Assembly (NCBI GenBank): GCA_021160485.1
Contig: JAGHCL010000090.1
Coordinates: 1-16,820 of the forward strand
Direction of reading: 5' to 3'
DNA length: 16,820 nucleotides
Source: Candidatus Desulfofervidaceae bacterium
GTDB taxonomy: Bacteria; Desulfobacterota; Desulfofervidia; Desulfofervidales; Desulfofervidaceae
Shown here: in pieces, positions 15,130-16,820 of the stretch
Layout: each line of letters begins with the position of its first letter
Numbering within the stretch: position 1 is the stretch's first letter
Program-made: the position numbers and the translations under genes
The notes under the pieces: model-generated
Seen by the model: only the letters and a program-made list of their open reading frames with translations
What the model was told of the DNA's origin: nothing
Database searches by the model: none

Positions 15130-16820
15130 ATGACGTGGTCATTAAGACAATTTTACAGACGCCGTCTGGGCAAAGAAAAGGGCGCTATCTATAAAGACTG
15201 GGGAGGTAAAATTCGCATTGCTCTTGCCTATCCCAATATTTATCATGTGGGAATGTCCAATCTGGGTTTTCAAACGGTTTATGCCCTTTTTAACCAGCAT
15301 CCGAATGTGGTTTGTGAGCGTGTATTTCTACCTGACCCAGAAGAAGAGAGCCTACTGTTAAAATATAACTCCCCCCTTCTTTCTCACGAATCTCAACAAC
15401 CTGTAAAAAATTTTGATTTACTTGTCTTTTCCATTTCCTTTGAAAACGACTATCTAAATGTTCTAAAAATTATCTCTCTGGCAGATTTACCCCTTTTAAG
15501 CAAAGACCGCCAGGATAACTCCCCCCTTATCGCTGCCGGCGGAATTGCCACCTGGCTTAACCCTGAACCTCTAGCGTCTTATCTGGACTTTTTTCTCATC
15601 GGCGAGGGTGAAGCCTTTATAGACGAATTTATCCAGGCTTTTTTGGTCCATATCAGTGAAGAAAAAGAAAGATTACTGCGCTCTTTAGCCCAAACCGTTC
15701 CTGGCATTTATGTGCCAGCCGGTTATGAAATCAGTTATCAGCCTGACGGCACTTTAAAAACTATCAAGCCTAAGCCCGGTTTCCCCTTACCGGTTGAAAA
15801 AAGACGTTTGTTAGATATGGGCCTTTCAGTTGCCCATTCTCAAATTATTACTTCAGAAACAGAATTTTCCCAAATGTTTTTAGTTGAAATAGAACGGGGT
15901 TGTTTTCATGGATGTCGTTTCTGTGGAGCTGGCTATCTTTACCGTCCCCCCCGGATGCGTCCCCTCTCCCAGCTATGTAAAACCATCGCCAATGGACTCA
16001 AACTTACCTCCAAAATTGGCCTCATTGGAGCTGCCGTTAACGACTATCCCCACTTAGAGCCGCTTTTAAACTTTATCCTGCAACATGAGGGAAGCTTTTC
16101 TGTCTCATCTTTGAGAGCGGATAAGCTTACCTCTTCCCTGCTTACAGCCTTAAAACGCAGCCACCACAAAACTATTACCATCGCCCCTGAAGCAGGCAGC
16201 CAAAGGTTGAGAGATACAATTAATAAAGGTCTTAGTGAAGACCAAATCCTCAAAGCCGCTTCATTAGTGGCGGAATTTGGTTTTGCCACTTTAAAGCTCT
16301 ACTTTATTTTAGGTTTACCAACAGAAACTCAACCAGACATAGAGGCCATTGCGCAATTGGTAAAAAAAATCAAAAAGGTAATGTTAGAAGTTACTCAAGG
16401 CCGTTTTTGCCCCCATCTCCACTTAAGTATTGCCTCTTTTGTACCTAAACCTTTTACTCCGCTTCAATGGCATCCTATGGATACAGTGCAAAATCTCAAA
16501 CAAAAAATGCGGTGGTTAAAGTCGGCCTTTAAAAAGGAAAAAGGGATTACGGTAACATTCGATCTCCCCAAGTGGGCCTATACGCAGGCCCTTTTAAGTC
16601 GGGGGGATAGACGAGTGGGAAAAATTCTCTATCTGGCTTTAAAAAAGGGTTGGTCAGAAGCCTTTAAAACAAGCCTAATAAATCCTGATTTTTTCGTCCT
16701 AAGAGAACGCAAAAAGGATGAACTTTTTCCATGGGAAATAATTTCCCACGGCCTTAATAAATCGTTTCTCTATAATGAATATAAGCAAGCACTCCAGGCC
16801 AAACCATCTCCACCTTGTCC
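15130..16820 (+). CDS. B12-binding-domain-type radical SAM protein (3' truncated)
   Basis: The frame is open from ATG 15130 to the window edge (563 residues seen, no stop). The N-terminal part (RIALAYPNIYHVGMSNLGFQ, then DLLVFSISFE, AAGGIATWLNPEPLA and IGEGEAF) has the fold pattern of a cobalamin-binding-like Rossmann domain, but I see no DxHxxG cobalamin motif. The radical-SAM cluster motif is CX3CX2C at Cys258, Cys262 and Cys265 (GCFHGCRFCGAGY). TITIAPEAGSQRLRD and KLYFILGLPTET are core TIM-barrel motifs. The arrangement matches the TIGR03960-like family of uncharacterised radical-SAM proteins, by recall. The reaction is unknown. The start follows an in-frame TGA (15121) closely, so ATG 15130 is the first choice, with only a weak ribosome site. 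The gene probably continues the ftsZ transcript. Confidence 0.88.
   Translation, partial: MTWSLRQFYRRRLGKEKGAIYKDWGGKIRIALAYPNIYHVGMSNLGFQTVYALFNQHPNVVCERVFLPDPEEESLLLKYNSPLLSHESQQPVKNFDLLVFSISFENDYLNVLKIISLADLPLLSKDRQDNSPLIAAGGIATWLNPEPLASYLDFFLIGEGEAFIDEFIQAFLVHISEEKERLLRSLAQTVPGIYVPAGYEISYQPDGTLKTIKPKPGFPLPVEKRRLLDMGLSVAHSQIITSETEFSQMFLVEIERGCFHGCRFCGAGYLYRPPRMRPLSQLCKTIANGLKLTSKIGLIGAAVNDYPHLEPLLNFILQHEGSFSVSSLRADKLTSSLLTALKRSHHKTITIAPEAGSQRLRDTINKGLSEDQILKAASLVAEFGFATLKLYFILGLPTETQPDIEAIAQLVKKIKKVMLEVTQGRFCPHLHLSIASFVPKPFTPLQWHPMDTVQNLKQKMRWLKSAFKKEKGITVTFDLPKWAYTQALLSRGDRRVGKILYLALKKGWSEAFKTSLINPDFFVLRERKKDELFPWEIISHGLNKSFLYNEYKQALQAKPSPPC
15365..15528 (+). repeat. Pair of 14-bp direct repeats with C6 runs inside the radical-SAM gene
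   Basis: ATAACTCCCCCCTT occurs at 15365-15378 and again at 15515-15528, exactly 150 bp apart and in the same reading frame. Each copy encodes NSPL in a probable surface loop of the N-terminal domain. Confidence 0.7.

Overview
The window is a nearly complete dcw (division and cell wall) cluster, all on the + strand. From left to right it carries ftsI (5' end cut off), murE, murF, mraY, murD, ftsW, murG, murC, murB, ftsQ, ftsA and ftsZ. After ftsZ comes a radical-SAM gene that runs off the right edge. The genes cover almost everything: no gap exceeds about 80 bases, and I see no tRNA, rRNA, CRISPR array, insertion sequence or phage gene.

Kind of organism. MurE has the DNPR motif of meso-diaminopimelate ligases, which points to a DAP-type peptidoglycan. 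The order murC-murB-ftsQ-ftsA-ftsZ, the FtsI with one C-terminal PASTA domain, the type II MurB and the radical-SAM neighbour together suggest a deltaproteobacterial (Desulfobacterota-like) genome. Base composition is AT-leaning (estimated by eye). A thermophilic sulfate reducer such as the Candidatus Desulfofervidus group is my impression only. It has not been tested.

How the genes work together. MurB and MurC finish UDP-MurNAc and add L-Ala. MurD, MurE and MurF add D-Glu, meso-DAP and D-Ala-D-Ala. MraY and MurG make lipid I and lipid II. FtsW and FtsI polymerise and cross-link septal peptidoglycan. FtsQ, FtsA and FtsZ supply the divisome scaffold, membrane tether and ring. No ddl gene lies between murB and ftsQ, so D-Ala-D-Ala ligase must be encoded elsewhere.

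Most interesting signal. Six junctions are tightly coupled, with overlaps or gaps of 2 bases or less: ftsI/murE, murF/mraY, murD/ftsW, ftsW/murG, murG/murC and murB/ftsQ. The other junctions are loose (murE-murF, mraY-murD, murC-murB, ftsQ-ftsA, ftsA-ftsZ, ftsZ-radical SAM), and nearly all of them carry a degenerate 7-8 bp periodic repeat array. The consensus is about ACGCATTT (or its complement AAATGCGT), with an ATTACGA heptamer variant upstream of ftsZ. One more array lies inside the murG coding sequence, in the linker between the two domains. These arrays blur the start codons of murF, murD, murB and ftsZ. They look like one family of very short tandem repeats that conventional annotation would miss.
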